A DNA stretch of 64,000 bases from NCBI GenBank assembly GCA_016718135.1, contig JADKEF010000008.1, positions 62,001 through 126,000 on the forward strand. The letters are read 5' to 3'. The notes beneath the pieces were generated by a model. That model was not told where the DNA came from and searched no databases. It was given only the letters and a program-made list of their open reading frames with translations. The translations under genes and the position numbers were made by a program. This document shows, piece by piece, positions 17,401 through 26,816 of the stretch. Position 1 is the first letter of the stretch. The number at the start of each line of letters is the position of its first letter. Source of the stretch: Acidobacteriota bacterium. Its GTDB lineage: Bacteria; Acidobacteriota; Blastocatellia; Pyrinomonadales; Pyrinomonadaceae.

Positions 17401-19525
17401 CCAGAGCGTGACGTTTACGGCGACGGTGGCTATACAGGCACCGGGAGCCGGGCCGCCGAATCCGACCGGCACGGTCAGCTTTAACATCGATGGCAACATC
17501 TACTGTGCTAACACCCCAATCAATGGTTCGGGAGTTGCTACTTGTACGCAGGCTGGACTTCCGGCACTTCCGGCTGGTTTGAGGAACGTGGTTGCTTTGT
17601 ATGGTGGCGATGCGAACTTCAACGGCAGTGCGGGGACGTTGAACTACACTGTTAATAAGGCACTTCCTACGCTAACGATCACGGGGGACACGCCTGATCC
17701 ATCGATCATCGGGCAGCCCTACGCTGTAACGTGGACGGTTGGTGTGACTGCTCCCGGAGCGGGAACGCCGACTGGCACCGTGACGATCGCGGACGGCATC
17801 GACACCTGTACGGCACCGGTCGGAGCAGGCGTTTGCAACATGGTATCGACAACCCCAGGAACTAAGGCCCTGACGGGCTTCTATTCGGGAGATGCCAACT
17901 TCTTTGCGGTAAGCACGCTGCCTCCGGGAGTGCCGCACGTGGTCAATATGTCGATCTCGGGCACGGTACGCGACGGCATTACACTGGCACTTGCGGCCGG
18001 CCAACAGATGACCCTGCTGTGTGCTTCACCGGCGGCCTCATCCGCGGCGGCAAACGCGTCGGGCGTATTCACTTTCACAGGCCAGTTCACCGGCCCGTGC
18101 GAGTTGTACCCGAACACCAACTTCAGCGAGCCGTTCTCGAGGTTCTTTACCCCGACGGGCAATATCACCGGAGCCGACTTCCTGGTCTGGGCTACAGCCG
18201 GTGGCTTCCCGAGAACGATCCGCTTCCCGACGCAGTATGTCGCACCGGGAGCCGCCGGATCGATGCCGATCATCATGAACAGCCTTAATAACGAGGCAAG
18301 TGTGGCGTTCAGCTTTACGTACGACATCAATCCGTTCTCGCAGCCGCCGGTCGTGGTCTGCGGTGCGGATGCACCTGGTTGTACGGTGACCAATAACACA
18401 AGCGTATTCGGAAGGGTCGGATTTACGGTGACAGCTGCACCGGGCGGATTCTCGCGTCCTAACGGCACACCGCTCGATAACCCTGAAGGCTCCGGTCCGA
18501 AGGAGATCGCAAGGATCAACTTCCAGACGGCGGTGACGACCACTCTGCCAAGTACGGACTTTGGACCACAGAACACACCGACCGCATTCTCGATAACCGA
18601 GGTCGGAACACCTAATTCGCTGACAGCGGTATTCCTGACAGCGGCGAGAGTGGTCTTTGCACAGGGACGCGAGGGTGATGTTGCTGGCAGGAATGCAGGC
18701 AACGGAGCCTACGAAGCGGCTGACCTTGTTCAGATGCGACGCTTTATCTCAGGGCTCGACACACCTGTGACGACCCATAACGAGTTCCAGAGAGCGGATA
18801 CGGCACCTGCGGCAAGCAAGGGTGACGGTACGCTCAACGCGACGGATCTCGTACAGGCGAGACGCTATGTGGCAGGACTCGACGCAGGGCAGTCAGCCGG
18901 CGGAGCAGGAGCAGCATCGCCTGCACCGGCAGCACCGCCTGCACCTGACAGTGCTGAAGCAGGGTCCGAGATCACCATCGGTGATGCCCAGGCCACTAAC
19001 GGTACACGCATCAGCGTTCCGGTGAGCATGAGAGCAAATGGTAACGAAGTAGCAGCAAGCTTTACCATCCGCTACGACGAGACACGTCTCACAAACCCGA
19101 ACGTAACACTCGCAGACGGAGCACCTGAAGGTGCGGTACTGACCTTCGGCAAGGCCGAGCCTGGTTACCTCCGCATCCTGATCGATTCGACAACAGCCTT
19201 CGGCCAGACGAAGGATGCAAGGCTTGTCGACATCACCTTCGACGTACTCGAGAGAGCAGCGTCGGGTGAGACCGGGATAGAGATCGAAGACCTTGTCTTC
19301 TCAGACGCAACGGCAAACCAAACGCGTTCGAGAGCGACAAACGGCACGATCTCGATCGCCGGATCGATCCCTGCTGACACAGAGACGGACAGGACCCGAG
19401 TCCGCCGCCCAACCGTGGACCTGATCGAAGAGTGGCTCGACAACAACATAGTCACCCTCCGCCCACGCGAGAGAGGCGAAACCCAACAACCACGCACCAT
19501 CACCCGAGGACGCTTCCAAAGGTAA
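14464..19525 (+). CDS. Giant modular surface protein (Gly-rich, Ig-like, dockerin-like, cohesin-like), one apparent frameshift
   Basis: Frames 14464..17103 and 17009..19525 form one ~1,686-aa protein if one C is removed from the CC near 17039, giving GSASLTATITVNKAD in register with the other repeats. Order: signal/TM (~14-38); N-terminal beta domain; Ig-like segment (~295-390); Gly-rich domain opening YIVPAGVTSITIDARGAQG and reaching almost pure Gly (~600-630); five Ig-like repeats with the pattern PNPSVFGQSVTFTATV...GTV.F; a carboxypeptidase-like ISGTVRDG segment; two dockerin-like repeats (AADLVQMRRFISGLD, ATDLVQARRYVAGLD); and a cohesin-like domain (ISVPVSMRANGNEVAASFTI). Likely exported and surface-exposed. 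It has its own promoter and terminator. Confidence 0.8.
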
Positions 19526-19550
19526 TGGTCATCTGGCAACTAGCCACTCA

Positions 19551-19580
19551 AAGGCGGCCCCACAAAGGCCGCCTTTTTTT
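19551..19580 (+). terminator. Rho-independent terminator after the giant surface protein
   Basis: AAGGCGGCC and GGCCGCCTT form a 9-bp stem with a 7-base loop, followed by seven T residues, 25 bases after the stop codon. Confidence 0.9.
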
Positions 19581-19643
19581 ATGATAGCAATGGTAATCGG
19601 CTCGGATTGACACCATTCGAGCCGCATACCTAAAATCTCACTA

Positions 19644-20306
19644 GTGAAACGAGAAAATACACCCATCACGATAGAGAACATTGTCGATACTCACAAGAAA
19701 CGACGTGGCGAGATCAGACAGCGCTTGCGCGAATTTTCGGCGATCGGAAAAAGTGGAACTGATGTCAATTTTCTTGAAGAGATGGTCTTTTGCTTTTTCA
19801 CCGGCGGATGTTCAGCCCGAATGGGTCTTAATTCACTTGAAGCTATCAAGCCGATACTCTTGACCGCTGACCAGCCGGAACTTGCCAACGCGCTCGTCGG
19901 GCACCACAGATACCCAAATGCACGTGCAAATTATGTAGCGACGTCACGCGATTTCCTGCGCGAACAATATGGCCTCAAGCTGCGTAAGAAGCTACAGAGC
20001 TTCGACTGCCGCTTAGAGCGACGCGACTGGCTTGTGCGTGAAAAGGGCATAAAAGGGCTGGGATACAAGGAGGCAAGCCACTACCTTCGAAACATTGGTT
20101 ACAAGGGGTATGCGATCCTCGACAAACACGTTTTGAATTGTCTGACTGAGCTAAAAATAATTGACGACCCTAAGCCACCAAATACACGTCTACGGTATCT
20201 AAATACCGAAGACAAGCTAAGAAAGCTAACTGAATTGACCGGCATAGATTTTGACGAGCTAGATCTTGTCCTCTGGTCAATGAAAACGGGTATCATACTA
20301 AAATGA
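19644..20306 (+). CDS. 8-oxoguanine DNA glycosylase/AP lyase, OGG2-like
   Basis: 220-aa helix-hairpin-helix glycosylase. EMVFCFFTGGCSARMGLNSL matches the EM.FC.LTPQSSA start of OGG2 enzymes, and KGLGYKEASHYLRNIGYKG followed by AILDKHVLNCL holds the HhH motif with the catalytic Lys and Asp. These enzymes remove 8-oxoguanine and nick the abasic site. Length fits the compact OGG2 group, best known from archaea and scattered bacteria. The start is GTG at 19644. It stands alone between a terminator and the next gene. Confidence 0.88.
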   Translation: MKRENTPITIENIVDTHKKRRGEIRQRLREFSAIGKSGTDVNFLEEMVFCFFTGGCSARMGLNSLEAIKPILLTADQPELANALVGHHRYPNARANYVATSRDFLREQYGLKLRKKLQSFDCRLERRDWLVREKGIKGLGYKEASHYLRNIGYKGYAILDKHVLNCLTELKIIDDPKPPNTRLRYLNTEDKLRKLTELTGIDFDELDLVLWSMKTGIILK

Positions 20307-20341
20307 CTCCAATATAATATGAGTCACGAGGAGTTTGCTGG

Positions 20342-21921
20342 ATGCGGTGTAGCGGTTTCGCAATTTTACTAAGCAGTACTTTCCTACGGAGAGCAATTCT
20401 TGTGGCTTTCTTTGGTTGCGTCGTGTTTTCCGCCCTTCCGGTTGCCGCAGGAGCCCAATCTCGTGAGGTGCCGTCCGCTATAAGAAAAATTCTCAAAGAT
20501 TCGGTCAAACTTACCCGTGCCGGAAAACTCACAGAATCTGAGGATCTGCTAAAACAAGCGATAGCACTAGAAGAGTTTAGGACCGAAGCAAAGGTTGAAC
20601 TCGGGTATGTTCTTATGAAGCAGCGCAGGCTCGCGGAGGCCTACGATCTAGTTTTTCCAATTGCAAAAGATGAGCCCAAAAATGCCAGGGCGTTTTCCGT
20701 TTTGGGAGCAACCATGCTGACAGCCGGGAGATTCGGCGATGCCCGTGTCTTGTTCTTTAATGCTATTAAGCTCGACCGTAAGCAACATCTGGCTTGGGCC
20801 GGTTACGGAATGCTCGATTTTTATGAGAACAAGATAGCTGATAGTTTGCAGAATTTGAGGGAAGCGGTCATTCATGAGCCCTCGGAACCCGACTACTTGT
20901 TTGCTCTTGCTCAGGTCTCAGCTCGGGCAGAAAGATATACTGAGGCGGCGGAAGCTTACAAAGATTTCCTTTCAGTTGCGAGTAGCGCTGATGCCGATCG
21001 GCGGGCTCGGATCAGGGGCTCATCGCCTTTCTGCGTTTTTTAGGACAGGCGGGGAAACTCTATACCCTAACCGGAAAGGACCAGGCATCAGTTCCGTTCG
21101 AACTGATTGGTAACCGACCAATCATCAAGATGTACGTTAATGGGCGTGATGAGCCGCTGAGATTCGTTCTGGACACTGGATCGGGAATCTCGGTCATTTC
21201 GGACCAGACCGCGAAAAAGTTGGGTGTCCGCTCTATCACAAAAGGGGGATTTGCTCGTGGTATCGGTGGTGACGGAAAGTTTGAGATCATCTACGGGTTG
21301 CTTAATGAGGTTAAGATAGGTGACGTTGCTCTCCGGCAGGTACCGGTCTATCTGCGCAAATTTCACAACGAAAGCCATCAGGTGGACGGATACATAGGAC
21401 TTGCTCTGATCTCGAAATTTCTTACGACCATCGATTACGGAAGCCAGACTTTTTCGCTTACCCGAAAGTCGGACGACAGGAAAGAGTTTGCTGAGAATTC
21501 TGAGGGAGTGTCCTTGCCCCTACGGCTCACTTCGAGTGGCTTTTTGAGCGGCGAGGTGACACTCGAGGGGGTTGTGGCTCCGCTCAATTTTATTGTTGAT
21601 ACCGGAGCAAGTATCTCCGTGATCTCCTCGGACGTTGCTCAAGTCGAATCAATGAGTTCATTTATTGGAAAGGAGAAGCTGCGCGTGATCGGTTCAGCTG
21701 GCGTCACCGACGGTGTTCAAACTTACAAGCTTCCAAAGGTGACCTTTGGCCAGCACACCCGCAAAGATATCATGGCAGTCGCCCTGGATCTCGACCTGAT
21801 CAATGAAGCGTCGGGTTTTGAACAGTCCGGGATCCTTGGAGGCAACTTCCTCAAAAACTATCGGATGACTTTCGATTTTAAGAATTCCCGCGTCACGTTT
21901 GTGTCGGTAAAGCCGGAATGA
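20342..21921 (+). CDS. TPR protein with two retropepsin-like aspartic protease domains, one apparent frameshift
   Basis: Signal peptide (residues ~15-38), then TPR repeats (RTEAKVELGYVLMKQRRLAE, FSVLGATMLTAGRFGDARVL). The first frame ends at 21043; a second runs to 21921. Adding one G to the GGGG at ~21017 joins them as RGLIAFLRFLGQAGKLYTL. The C-terminal half has two aspartyl lobes, each with a DTG: FVLDTGSGISVIS and FIVDTGASISVIS, each followed by a hydrophobic-Gly segment (DGYIGLALIS, SGILGGNFLK). Two lobes in one chain could form a complete active site without dimerisation. Joined length ~526 aa. A GAGGAG site precedes the start, and the PIN gene overlaps the end. Confidence 0.82.
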
Positions 21922-22379
21922 AGCTGTCCCTTTACATCGAAACTTCCGTGATCGGAGCCTATCTCGATAATGATGAGCCGTTTCGCCGTGACCTGACCAT
22001 CCGTTGGTGGGAGCATGAATTGAGTGAGTATCGAGCTGTCAGTTCAGTACTTGTTAACAGGGAGATCGAGCGAATGCAGGAGCCGCATCGGAGCGGCTAC
22101 CTGAATCTGATCCGACCTCTCGAACAGCTTGAGATAACGGATGAGATATCGATACTCGCAGAGGGCTATATAGAGCGGGGCATTTTTCATCGCAAGTACA
22201 TTGCGGATGCGATACATTTCGCTACCGCCTCGTTTCATAAGATCGATTATCTTGTTACATGGAACTTTGGCCATCTTGCCAACGTGCGCAAGCAGGCTCG
22301 TTTGCGACTTTTTAATACGACCGCAGGTTTCTTCTCACCATCGATAATAACTCCGGAGTTTCTGGTGCATTCGACATAG
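21918..22379 (+). CDS. PIN-domain protein (VapC-like)
   Basis: 153 aa. LSLYIETSVIGAYLD is the first PIN strand with Glu where Asp is usual; SSVLVNREIERM gives the second acid, ADAIHFATASFHKIDYLVTW the third, and WNFGHLAN the C-terminal motif of one PIN subfamily. PIN proteins are Mg-dependent RNases, often toxins. It overlaps the protease gene by ATGA, so it is co-translated with it. No small antitoxin gene is adjacent, so a classic toxin-antitoxin pair is not supported. Confidence 0.8.
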   Translation: MKLSLYIETSVIGAYLDNDEPFRRDLTIRWWEHELSEYRAVSSVLVNREIERMQEPHRSGYLNLIRPLEQLEITDEISILAEGYIERGIFHRKYIADAIHFATASFHKIDYLVTWNFGHLANVRKQARLRLFNTTAGFFSPSIITPEFLVHST

Positions 22380-22416
22380 AAAGTTCTAAAGAAAAACCTT
22401 GATCGGGCCAAAATAA

Positions 22417-22452
22417 AAAAGGACACCGCACCTAAATGCGAGGTCCTTTTTG
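22417..22452. terminator. Bidirectional terminator between convergent genes
   Basis: AAAAAGGAC pairs with GTCCTTTTT around an 18-base loop that holds a small GCA/TGC stem. The A and T tracts allow it to end both the PIN gene and the convergent 22469 gene. Confidence 0.8.
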
Positions 22453-22468
22453 TCAGCTTCGAATGCTG

Positions 22469-23200
22469 TTACTGATTGACGCCCACGGATTCGACAAATT
22501 TTGGCAAAGCAACAGCCTGATTCAGATACACGCCAAACTCTGTGCCCGATTTGACCTCTGCCTCCGGTCCTTTCATAAACATTTCGCCGAGCAGGCCTGC
22601 ACCGGCACCGGCGATAGCTCCGATCGCGGTCGCTTTGCCTCCACCGACAATTGCTCCAAGAATCGCACCGCCGGCCGCACCGCCTCCGATGAAGATGATC
22701 TTGCGGTTCTTCATCTTATCGCCGCTGACACCACCCTCATTGTCACTGGTACTCTTGCCGGCGTCGAGATCTGTAAGGGAACCATTAATTGTTCGCGTCT
22801 TGCCGTTTGGCAACTTAACGGAGATAAAGCTCGCGTCGATCTCTCCTGGCTTACCACCTTTCGCCGCAACCTTCACTGCGTTGACACGCCCCGTAAGCGA
22901 GCTGCCGGTTGGAATAACGACAACTCCGTTATTGGAGTAAACCGGTTCAGTGACGGTAACGGTAAACGTGTTGCCGACCTTTGCTGTCTTGGAGCTAATC
23001 GTCTGATTCATCCGCACACGTAGGATGGTGCCAGAGTCGACCGTGTAAACCGGAATTGCCGGTTTTGCAACGGCTGCGGGCTTTTTTGCGACCGGTTTCT
23101 TCTTGATAACCGGCTTCTGCGCCGATGCGGCCCCAACTCCTAGGATCAATAGCACACCCAGAATTCCCACCATATTCTTCGAATTTACAATTAGTTTCAT
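22469..23200 (-). CDS. Exported protein with glycine-zipper domain
   Basis: 243 aa from the ATG at 23200, which has GAGGAG upstream; an in-frame extension to 23263 lacks such a site. A signal peptide (VGILGVLLILGVGAASAQ) is followed by a Lys/Pro/Ala linker, a beta-rich domain (TVDSGTILRVRMNQTISSKT, VVVIPTGSSLTGRVNAVK) and a Gly-zipper (IGGGAAGGAILGAIVGGGKA, ~residues 172-205), typical of membrane-associated periplasmic or outer-membrane proteins. The middle domain resembles TrbI/VirB10-like or DUF-type sequences, but no family is certain. Confidence 0.75.
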   Translation of the reverse strand: MKLIVNSKNMVGILGVLLILGVGAASAQKPVIKKKPVAKKPAAVAKPAIPVYTVDSGTILRVRMNQTISSKTAKVGNTFTVTVTEPVYSNNGVVVIPTGSSLTGRVNAVKVAAKGGKPGEIDASFISVKLPNGKTRTINGSLTDLDAGKSTSDNEGGVSGDKMKNRKIIFIGGGAAGGAILGAIVGGGKATAIGAIAGAGAGLLGEMFMKGPEAEVKSGTEFGVYLNQAVALPKFVESVGVNQ

Positions 23201-23512
23201 GATCTTGTCTCCTCTTCCCGTGCAAAAGGCGAAATTGAACAGCTGCCGCCTTTTCGGCAGCATTTCGACTCCGTAAACATCACTTTCGTTGCAACAAAAA
23301 AGCGTGCCCGAAGCTCTATTTTCAATCTAAAGAATAACACCTCTCAGGGGTGAGATAAAAAGTGTCGAATTTTATTGAAATCGAGCTCGATTGAATGTAT
23401 ATGTCAGACGTACAGATAGTTCACAATCTCCAATCTCTTGACCCCCGGTGTAAAAACCGGGGGTTAAGTTCTTTAAGGGAGAGGTTTAACAAGTTTTGAC
23501 AGGAGTCCAACT
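23201..23512. promoter_or_regulatory. Divergent region with two hairpins
   Basis: The 312-base gap holds two perfect stems. GCTGCCG/CGGCAGC (23242-23261, loop CCTTTT) lies in the leader of the leftward gene. ACCCCCGGT/ACCGGGGGT (23441-23464, loop GTAAAA) lies 50 bases before the rightward gene and lacks a T run, so it is more likely a leader structure than a terminator. No ORF is supported. Confidence 0.55.
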
Positions 23513-23878
23513 ATGCACTTGGCAGCCCCAACCATCCTTCTCTTCGGCCTAAACCTTCTTGACGCACTGCTTACTATCGTTTGGGTCCGCAGCGGTGTGG
23601 CGACTGAGGGCAACCAATTGATGGCAAGTCTCTTGGACATAGGCAACGGCCCGTTTCTCGGTGTCAAGATCGCGATCGGTGTAGTTGCTGCCGTCGTGCT
23701 GATGCGATGGGGCAGCAGACCGGTTGCACGTTATGGGTTGGCAGTCGCCCTGGCTCTTTATATTGGATTGATGGGAATTCACCTGTTCACAGGTCTCGCG
23801 GCGTTTGGGGTCGTATCAAACACATCAGTCTACGAGATCGTTGAGTTCCCTCAACAATTTTTTGCATTTGTTCAGTAA
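23513..23878 (+). CDS. Small integral membrane protein (DUF5658-like)
   Basis: 121 aa with three or four hydrophobic segments. The start, ILLFGLNLLDALLTIVWV, followed by ATEGNQLMASLLDIGNGPFL and KIAIGVVAAVVLM, fits the DUF5658 pattern of LNLLD...E.NPLM...G. Function unknown. AGGAG lies seven bases before the start codon. It is a single gene between a leader hairpin and a terminator. Confidence 0.75.
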   Translation: MHLAAPTILLFGLNLLDALLTIVWVRSGVATEGNQLMASLLDIGNGPFLGVKIAIGVVAAVVLMRWGSRPVARYGLAVALALYIGLMGIHLFTGLAAFGVVSNTSVYEIVEFPQQFFAFVQ

Positions 23879-23901
23879 CATTCGCTATGGTCTCAAAGGA
23901 C

Positions 23902-23941
23902 GCCCGCGTGTTTCTAATCGAAACATGCGGGCTCTTTTTTT
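23902..23941 (+). terminator. Rho-independent terminator
   Basis: GCCCGCGTGTTTC and GAAACATGCGGGC form a 13-bp stem with one mismatch and a 5-base loop, followed by CTTTTTTTT-like sequence. Confidence 0.9.
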
Positions 23942-24023
23942 CGTAAGTTATTAACAACGCGAGGATATTTTCGTATCATCAAAGGACGAGAATTGTAATT
24001 TTGAGTGGAGAAAACTAGCTTTT

Positions 24024-25193
24024 ATGTCCAGGAAGAAGATTTATCAAATATCCGCACGGCAGATACTTCTGCTTGCCTTTGCATCAGCTCTCATCGCGGT
24101 TGGAGCCACCGCACTCGTTTATAATCTAACGCGATTTTGGGAGGAGAAGGGTGACTCAACCATCCTCGCTGAACAGGCGCCGGCGGCCGTCGCGGATCCG
24201 TCCACAGTTTCGGATGAGCAAAATAGTATAGATGTTTACAGGACGATCAGTCCGGGCGTGGCGTTTATCAATACGACGTCCGTTTCTCAGGACTGGTGGG
24301 GGAATGAACAGGAAGGTAAGGGTAATGGTTCCGGTTCGGTTATCGATAGTAATGGCCACATTCTCACCAACTTTCATGTTATCGAAGGGGCACAGAAACT
24401 GACGGTTAGCTTTGGCGGGGATAAGCTGTATCCAGCTCGCGTTATCGGTGGCGATCCAGATACTGACCTTGCGGTGATCAAGATAGAACCGCCGGCAGGT
24501 ATGACGATCGTACCGCTGGGCGACTCGGATAAACTTGTAGTCGGGCAGAAAGTGTTGGCTATTGGTAATCCGTTCGGCCTCGACCGTACGCTAACAACTG
24601 GCGTCATCTCGGGGCTTCAAAGGCCGATCAGAGCTAGAAACAATCGTCCTATCGATGCCGCTATTCAGACCGATGCCTCGATCAATCCCGGTAATTCGGG
24701 TGGCCCTCTGCTCGACAAATATGGCAGGATGATCGGTATTAATTCGCAGATACTGTCGCCCGCCGGAGGGTCAGTTGGCGTTGGCTTTGCGGTGCCCGTG
24801 AATACGGCGAAGCGGATCGTTCCTCAGTTGTTACAGTTTGGCGAGGTCCGGCGTCCGAAGCTAGGAGCAACGTTACCGTCCGTCGCGGATCTTGCTGCTC
24901 GCGGATATCGGCTCCCGGTTGAGCAGGGATTGCTGATATATCAGACCCAACCAAATGGTTCAGCCGACCGAGCCGGACTCCGAGGTATTTCTACAAATGG
25001 CAACATTGGTGACATCATCCTCGCGGTTGATGGCCAGAAGATGTCCGACCTCGACGATCTTTACCGTTTGCTCGACAAGAAGCAGATCGGCGACACGGTA
25101 AACCTTGAGGTGTATCGTGACGGCCGGACGTTAAATGTGCCGGTCAAGCTATTACCAACCTCGGCGGGCGGAGCCTCACGAAGACTCAACTAG
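24024..25193 (+). CDS. HtrA/DegP-like serine protease with PDZ domain
   Basis: 389 aa anchored by one N-terminal membrane segment (QILLLAFASALIAVGATALV, ~residues 13-32). The trypsin-like domain shows the triad: His in LTNFHVIEG, Asp in DPDTDLAVIKIE, Ser in INPGNSGGPL. A single PDZ domain follows (GLLIYQTQPNGSADRAGLRG, GDIILAVDGQKMSDLDDLYR). Such S1C proteases degrade misfolded periplasmic proteins or act in regulated proteolysis. Length fits one-PDZ DegS/HhoA-type members. Closed by a terminator at 25217. Confidence 0.93.
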   Translation: MSRKKIYQISARQILLLAFASALIAVGATALVYNLTRFWEEKGDSTILAEQAPAAVADPSTVSDEQNSIDVYRTISPGVAFINTTSVSQDWWGNEQEGKGNGSGSVIDSNGHILTNFHVIEGAQKLTVSFGGDKLYPARVIGGDPDTDLAVIKIEPPAGMTIVPLGDSDKLVVGQKVLAIGNPFGLDRTLTTGVISGLQRPIRARNNRPIDAAIQTDASINPGNSGGPLLDKYGRMIGINSQILSPAGGSVGVGFAVPVNTAKRIVPQLLQFGEVRRPKLGATLPSVADLAARGYRLPVEQGLLIYQTQPNGSADRAGLRGISTNGNIGDIILAVDGQKMSDLDDLYRLLDKKQIGDTVNLEVYRDGRTLNVPVKLLPTSAGGASRRLN

Positions 25194-25216
25194 GATCAAA
25201 AAAATAGGTGATAATG

Positions 25217-25246
25217 GCGGTGGGCAATTATGTCCACCGCTTTTTT
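25217..25246 (+). terminator. Rho-independent terminator after htrA-like gene
   Basis: GCGGTGG/CCACCGC stem with a 10-base loop and six T residues. It touches the ATG at 25247. Confidence 0.85.
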
Positions 25247-25486
25247 ATGACGGAACTGAACGATTTTTACAATGCTGGATTTGGATGGATCTGTCGGGCG
25301 TGTGAACGAGATCTGCAACCTGAACATTTGTCCGCGGGAAAACACTCGCGTGTTTTCCGCGAGGGCGAGGCTGAGAGCAGATCTCCGGAACTAGCAAACC
25401 AAGCGCTCGCAAAATGGACTGACAAAACGCGACGGTTCCTTACTTGTCCCCGATGCGGGCTAACGGAGCCAGTCGAGAACTCTTGA
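25247..25486 (+). CDS. Small zinc-ribbon protein with internal palindrome
   Basis: About 79 aa from ATG 25247; GTG 25208 or ATG 25214 are alternatives that would place the terminator stem inside the gene. Two CxxC pairs (WICRACERDL and FLTCPRCGL) form a likely zinc ribbon. Between them a strong DNA palindrome at 25333-25361 encodes SAGKHSRVFREGEAES, which looks like an added linker. Function unknown; possibly nucleic-acid or protein binding. The lack of a clear ribosome site leaves the start uncertain. Confidence 0.6.
   Translation: MTELNDFYNAGFGWICRACERDLQPEHLSAGKHSRVFREGEAESRSPELANQALAKWTDKTRRFLTCPRCGLTEPVENS
25333..25361. repeat. Palindrome inside a coding region
   Basis: CGCGGGAAAACAC and GTGTTTTCCGCG pair around TCGC; one base (C) is missing from the right arm. 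It lies between the two cysteine pairs of the zinc-ribbon gene. Confidence 0.8.
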
Positions 25487-25525
25487 AGTTAGCAACGTGT
25501 GAAGTAGCGTGCTAAATTGGAAGTA

Positions 25526-26380
25526 ATGCTTCAACACGAGCTTGAAACTGCGATCTTCGCCGCTCGCCTTGCCGCGGAAACGATACTAAAACACTACGCC
25601 TCCGGCTTTGAAACCGAGCACAAGATCGGAGCAGACAGTTTCAGCGAACCTGTCACCATCGCTGACCGCGAATCCAGTCGCATTATCGTCGATGCACTAT
25701 CGAGTGCTTTTCCCGACGACGGGGTCTTATCAGAAGAGGAGATCGACGATCTTCCACATCGGTTAGAGCAAGAGCGTACTTGGATAATCGATCCCATCGA
25801 TGGCACCTCGGGATTTGTAAACCACGACGGCGATTTTGCAGTGCAGATAGGGCTCGCGGTGGGGGGCGTGGCGATGCTTGGGGTAGTTTTGCTTCCATTT
25901 CATCATGTCTTAACCTACGCGGTTCGCGGCGGCGGAGCGTTCGTTCAGACTGGCAGACACGGTAGTCCGTCGGCTTTGCGGGTTTCAAATACGGCTGATC
26001 TCAATAGACTTAGACTTGCGATGTCCCGCAATCATGCCAGCCCTCGAATGGCTCGAATCATTACCGAATTTGGTTTTCCTGAGATCATTCGCAGAGGCTC
26101 TGTCGGCCTAAAGGTCGGGCTCATCGCTCAGCGGGAATCTGATATTTACATCCACCCCAGTCCGCGGACAAAGCTATGGGATACTTGTGGTCCGCAGGTG
26201 ATTCTAGAGGAGGCCGGCGGTCGTTTCACCGATCTTTTCGGACAAGAATTTACTTATGATCGAGCCGACGTGCAGAATCACAACGGCATCATCGCTACAA
26301 ACGGTGTTTCGCATGATGCCGTAGTCGAACGCATGAAGCCGCTGCTTGCCGAATTTGGGCGGGTACCACACGCATATTGA
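25526..26380 (+). CDS. Inositol monophosphatase-family phosphatase
   Basis: 284 aa from ATG 25526, which has GGA five bases upstream (a TTG at 25517 is less likely). The Li-sensitive, Mg-dependent phosphatase motifs are present: VLSEEE (~residues 70-75), WIIDPIDGTSGFVN (~89-102) and KLWDTCGPQVILEEAGG (~210-226). Substrates in this family include inositol phosphates, PAP/PAPS (CysQ), histidinol phosphate and fructose bisphosphate; sequence does not decide. No operon partner is close. Confidence 0.88.
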   Translation: MLQHELETAIFAARLAAETILKHYASGFETEHKIGADSFSEPVTIADRESSRIIVDALSSAFPDDGVLSEEEIDDLPHRLEQERTWIIDPIDGTSGFVNHDGDFAVQIGLAVGGVAMLGVVLLPFHHVLTYAVRGGGAFVQTGRHGSPSALRVSNTADLNRLRLAMSRNHASPRMARIITEFGFPEIIRRGSVGLKVGLIAQRESDIYIHPSPRTKLWDTCGPQVILEEAGGRFTDLFGQEFTYDRADVQNHNGIIATNGVSHDAVVERMKPLLAEFGRVPHAY

Positions 26381-26490
26381 GGCTTGGGCGACAAAAAAAG
26401 ACTTTGTTTTCGTCTTCGTTTGTGTTAAACATACTATTCAAGTAGTTTCTTCGAGCGCACAAGCTAAACTAAACAAGGACGGATATTTAA

Positions 26491-26811
26491 GTGATCACTG
26501 ACACGGCAACTGCAGTCTCGGCGCAGTTAAGCACCGAAACATCGGTCATCTACGCTGGCGATTATCTGAACAAATTGACAGGCGAACAGATCGAGTACGA
26601 ATGCCGCCGCCGAATCGATGCCGGTTGCACGGATCTGATCGTCAATTTTTCAAAGACAGAATTGGTCAATAGCATTGGCATTTCCATTCTCCTTGGGGTC
26701 ATCGACATCGCCGAGAAAAACGGAGCGAAGGTCGCTTTTTCCGACGTCAACGAAACGACCGTCGAGCTTTTTGACATGCTGGGCCTCACCAAACACGTTA
26801 ATATCGTCTAA
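26491..26811 (+). CDS. STAS-domain anti-sigma factor antagonist
   Basis: 106 aa, GTG start with AAGGACGG upstream. SKTELVNSIGISILLGVIDI is the STAS phosphorylation loop, with Ser in NSIGISIL as likely site, and VAFSDVNETTVELFDMLGL is the C-terminal helix. STAS proteins act as switch partners of anti-sigma kinases. It is five bases before the HD-GYP gene, so the two are probably made together and the STAS protein may control or be controlled by c-di-GMP turnover; no kinase or phosphatase partner is nearby. Confidence 0.9.
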   Translation: MITDTATAVSAQLSTETSVIYAGDYLNKLTGEQIEYECRRRIDAGCTDLIVNFSKTELVNSIGISILLGVIDIAEKNGAKVAFSDVNETTVELFDMLGLTKHVNIV

Positions 26812-26816
26812 AGAAT

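Noticed and set aside
21918..22379. PIN protein as half of a VapBC toxin-antitoxin pair
   Set aside because: No small antitoxin gene lies next to it; upstream is the protease-like gene.
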